Of a stretch of DNA of 64,000 nt, positions 61,992-64,000 are shown in pieces. Positions within the stretch are counted from its first letter, which is position 1. Every line of letters begins with the position of its first letter. The stretch is taken from contig JAJZUV010000004.1 in assembly GCA_021848345.1 (NCBI GenBank), forward strand, positions 62,001 through 126,000. Reading direction: 5' to 3'. Below the pieces are notes generated by a model. The model saw only the letters and a program-made list of their open reading frames with translations. It was not told the origin of the DNA and ran no database searches. The translations under genes and the position numbers were made by a program. The stretch is from Pseudomonadota bacterium. Lineage in GTDB: Bacteria > Pseudomonadota > Gammaproteobacteria > Burkholderiales > Burkholderiaceae_C.

Positions 61992-62891
61992 CTAGGTCTC
62001 TCGACCCGCGCCGACCCGAAAGTATTCGCAGACGAAGTCCACGAAGGCCGAGACCTTCGGGCTGACCAGGCGACGGGATGCATGCAGGGCCCACGCCTCG
62101 ACCGGCGGCTCGGTGGAAAGGCCCCAACTGACCAGCCGCCCGGCGCGGAGATCTTCGGCGGCGATGGTCTGCGGGACCAAGCCCACTCCGGCGCCGGCGC
62201 GGATCGCGTCGCGGATCGACAGGGGGGATGAGAGTCTGAGCACGGCCTTCGGCGAATACGCGCGCTCGCGGCCGTCGACCGGATCCGAGACCGTCCAGAC
62301 GTCGCCGTCGCTGCTGCCCGTGCGTGCCACCGCGGGAATCACGATCCGCGCCTGGCCGCTGCCATCGCGAGCAGGCGGGAGCCTGCCGGCCGGTGCGACC
62401 AGCACCATCCGGTTTTTCAGGAAGCATCGACCGACCCATTCGGTGTCGGGCTTCGGATTCGCCCGGATGACGACGTCCACGTCGTCCGCGACCAGATCGA
62501 CGAATTTGTCCTCGGCCGTCACCTCCAGGACAACTTCCGGAAAGGCCGCGGCGAAGGCGGCCGCCAGCGGCCCGAGGGTCACGTGCGCGAACAACAGCGG
62601 CGCACTGACCCGCAGCCGGCCGCTCGGGTGCCCCAGCCCGGACTTCAGGTCCCGCAGGGCTTCGGCGATATCTCCCATCGGGCTGTGCGTACGCGCATGC
62701 AGCGCCGCGCCCTCGTCGGTCAGCCGCAGCGTGCGCGTGCCCCGCTCGATCAACCGCACGCCCAGACTGTCTTCGAGGTCTCGCACCCGGCGGGACAGCG
62801 TCGCCTTGGCCTGCCCGCTCGCACGGCTCGCCTTTCCGAAGCCTCCGTGGGTCGCCACCAGGTGGAAGTCCGAAAGCGCAGCCAGGTCCAT
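61992..62891 (-). CDS. LysR family transcriptional regulator
   Basis: A 299-residue regulator with an N-terminal helix-turn-helix (GGFGKASRASGQAKATLSRRVRDLEDSLG) and an effector domain. It is divergent from the NmrA-like gene at 63048 across a 156-bp A+T-richer spacer that holds AGACG-N17-CGTCT (62908-62934) and an outer GTTCC/GGAAC pair (62896-62900, 62948-62952), plausible operators. The start at 62891 (MDLAAL) is the conserved one. Confidence 0.92.
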   Translation of the reverse strand: MDLAALSDFHLVATHGGFGKASRASGQAKATLSRRVRDLEDSLGVRLIERGTRTLRLTDEGAALHARTHSPMGDIAEALRDLKSGLGHPSGRLRVSAPLLFAHVTLGPLAAAFAAAFPEVVLEVTAEDKFVDLVADDVDVVIRANPKPDTEWVGRCFLKNRMVLVAPAGRLPPARDGSGQARIVIPAVARTGSSDGDVWTVSDPVDGRERAYSPKAVLRLSSPLSIRDAIRAGAGVGLVPQTIAAEDLRAGRLVSWGLSTEPPVEAWALHASRRLVSPKVSAFVDFVCEYFRVGAGRET

Positions 62892-63047
62892 TGTTGTTCC
62901 ATATTTGAGACGACGTGTATTGAGTCTAGCGTCTATGCACCATATTCGGAACATCCTATGGTTCGTTCAAGCGCCCCGCGCGTGTCAGCGATTCGGGCGC
63001 CCCCAAGCCCATGCGCCGCCTCTGGCGCGATCACTCAGGAGCACACC

Positions 63048-63923
63048 ATGACCATCCTCGTCACCGGCAGCACCGGCCGAATCGGCGCTCGAGTCGTCGA
63101 GCAGCTTGCCCGCGGGCGCCACGCCGTGCGGGTCCTCACCCGTTCCCCGGACAAGTCCGCCTTCCCTCCCGGCGTGCTTGCGGTCCAGGGCGACCTTCTG
63201 GACGCCGATGCGATGCGAGCGGCGCTGGTCGGCGTGAAGACCCTGTTCCTGCTGGTCAGCAATGCACCGGACGAACTCACGCAGGCCATCAATACCCTGG
63301 GCCTGGCACGCGAGGCCGGGGTCCAAGGCGTCGTCTACCTGTCGGTGACCCGCAGCGGCCTGTACACCGACGTGTCGCACTTCACCGCGAAGCATGCCGT
63401 CGAGCGCATGATCGAGCAGATGGATATTCCGGCAACCATCCTTCGCCCGTCCTACTTTTTCCAGAACGACGTGATGCAGAAGGATCCGCTTCAAAGGGCC
63501 GGACTCTACGTCTCTCCAGTGGGCGAGTTCGGCGTCTCGATGGTGGACGTGCGAGACATCGTCGACGCCGCCGTTCTGGAAATCCTGAGACGCGACGGTG
63601 CGGACACCCCACTGCCGAGCGTGGCCTACGAGCTCTCGGGCCCCGACGCGCTTACCGGCTCCTCCCTGGCCGCACTCTGGTCGGAGGTGCTCGGGCGCGA
63701 GGTTCGCTATGCCGGCAACGACCTGGACGCCTTCGAGGCGAACATGAAGTCGCGCGCGCCGGCCTGGATCGCCTACGACATGCGCGCCATGATGGCTCGC
63801 TATCAGCGTGATGGCGCGGTGGCCACCCAAGAGGACCTCGACCGCCTGACGACCTTGCTCGGCCGAGCGCCGCGCCGCTACCGCGACTTCGCCGCCGAGA
63901 CCGCGCAAAGCTGGCAGGCCTGA
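63048..63923 (+). CDS. NmrA-like NAD(P)-binding protein
   Basis: A 291-residue atypical short-chain dehydrogenase of the NmrA/QOR2 group, with the cofactor motif VTGSTGRIGARVVEQL at residues 5-20 and the block ILRPSYFFQNDV. It lacks a YxxxK active site in the usual place, as is common for sensory NmrA-like proteins; a quinone reductase role is also possible. AGGAG precedes the ATG. It is divergent from the LysR gene, its probable regulator, and followed by a gene cut by the window end. Confidence 0.9.
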   Translation: MTILVTGSTGRIGARVVEQLARGRHAVRVLTRSPDKSAFPPGVLAVQGDLLDADAMRAALVGVKTLFLLVSNAPDELTQAINTLGLAREAGVQGVVYLSVTRSGLYTDVSHFTAKHAVERMIEQMDIPATILRPSYFFQNDVMQKDPLQRAGLYVSPVGEFGVSMVDVRDIVDAAVLEILRRDGADTPLPSVAYELSGPDALTGSSLAALWSEVLGREVRYAGNDLDAFEANMKSRAPAWIAYDMRAMMARYQRDGAVATQEDLDRLTTLLGRAPRRYRDFAAETAQSWQA

Positions 63924-63959
63924 GGCGAACTCGAAACCACCCATGCCATTCGGGAGAAC

Positions 63960-64000
63960 ATGATGAAGCAAACACAACCCAGCAAAGTTCTGTTCGTCGG
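63960..64000 (+). CDS. Start of a further gene, cut off by the window end
   Basis: GGGAG precedes two adjacent ATG codons at 63960 and 63963, opening a frame that reads KQTQPSKVLFV and runs off the window. The strand of hydrophobics suggests the first beta strand of a Rossmann-like or DJ-1/PfpI-like protein, but 13 residues are too few to name it. It is 36 bp behind the NmrA-like gene, so probably cotranscribed. Confidence 0.6.
   Translation, partial: MMKQTQPSKVLFV

Overview
The window reads as chromosomal DNA of a high-G+C betaproteobacterium, most likely of the order Burkholderiales. The basis is the very GC-rich coding style, dense GTG/ATG-coupled operons, a homogentisate operon next to an IclR regulator, DUF3141, DUF899 and DUF2784 genes, and CUT2 sugar-transport and LivK-type genes typical of that group. 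The genus cannot be read with confidence. No rRNA, tRNA, CRISPR array, prophage or complete insertion sequence was seen.

Layout. 1-6800: a truncated PLP dehydratase, a succinyl-CoA:acetate CoA-transferase family enzyme, then a minus-strand group (DUF2784 membrane protein, di-iron fatty acid hydroxylase, P3-type proton-pumping ATPase) and a divergent IclR regulator. 6870-10450: the fahA-hmgA-metallohydrolase operon for homogentisate (tyrosine/phenylalanine) breakdown. 10450-12700: a small His/Cys-rich protein behind a Fur-box-like palindrome, an orphan molybdate/tungstate-type binding protein and a mono-haem cytochrome c. 12837-19502: a seven-gene minus-strand operon (glutathione peroxidase, FolE2, photolyase, DUF2256 zinc ribbon, Fe-S photolyase, a rearranged photolyase-like protein, a short-chain dehydrogenase lacking the catalytic Tyr), which looks like a light and photo-oxidative damage response unit. 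19600-22340: a LysR regulator divergent from two EamA transporters. 22562-32169: two giant tandem c-di-GMP enzymes, each with GGDEF, a globin-like segment, GAF and EAL, plus a DUF488-hemerythrin fusion. 32240-43800: mixed housekeeping and stress genes (MOSC, DUF899, release-factor-like ArfB, GST, HDOD, DUF3141, patatin, GNAT, DapA family). 44040-53830: oxidoreductase/AraC, XRE/hydrolase/thioesterase, OsmC/peroxiredoxin/AraC, LivK-type binding protein, glutaminase and LysE exporter.

54000-59800 holds an IclR-controlled CUT2 sugar ABC operon of the YtfQ-YtfR-YtfT-YjfF kind. Its promoter, tandem IclR-type operators and hairpin leader can be read base by base. A two-copy 75-bp repeat has split an ATGA gene junction and left a 51-codon bridging frame. 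59860-61930 holds an NRAMP-superfamily transporter without the classical metal-binding motifs. It sits between two small ORFs and behind a roughly 270-nt leader with five helices, which is the best candidate here for an undescribed regulatory system. The window ends with a LysR regulator, an NmrA-like protein and the first codons of one more gene.
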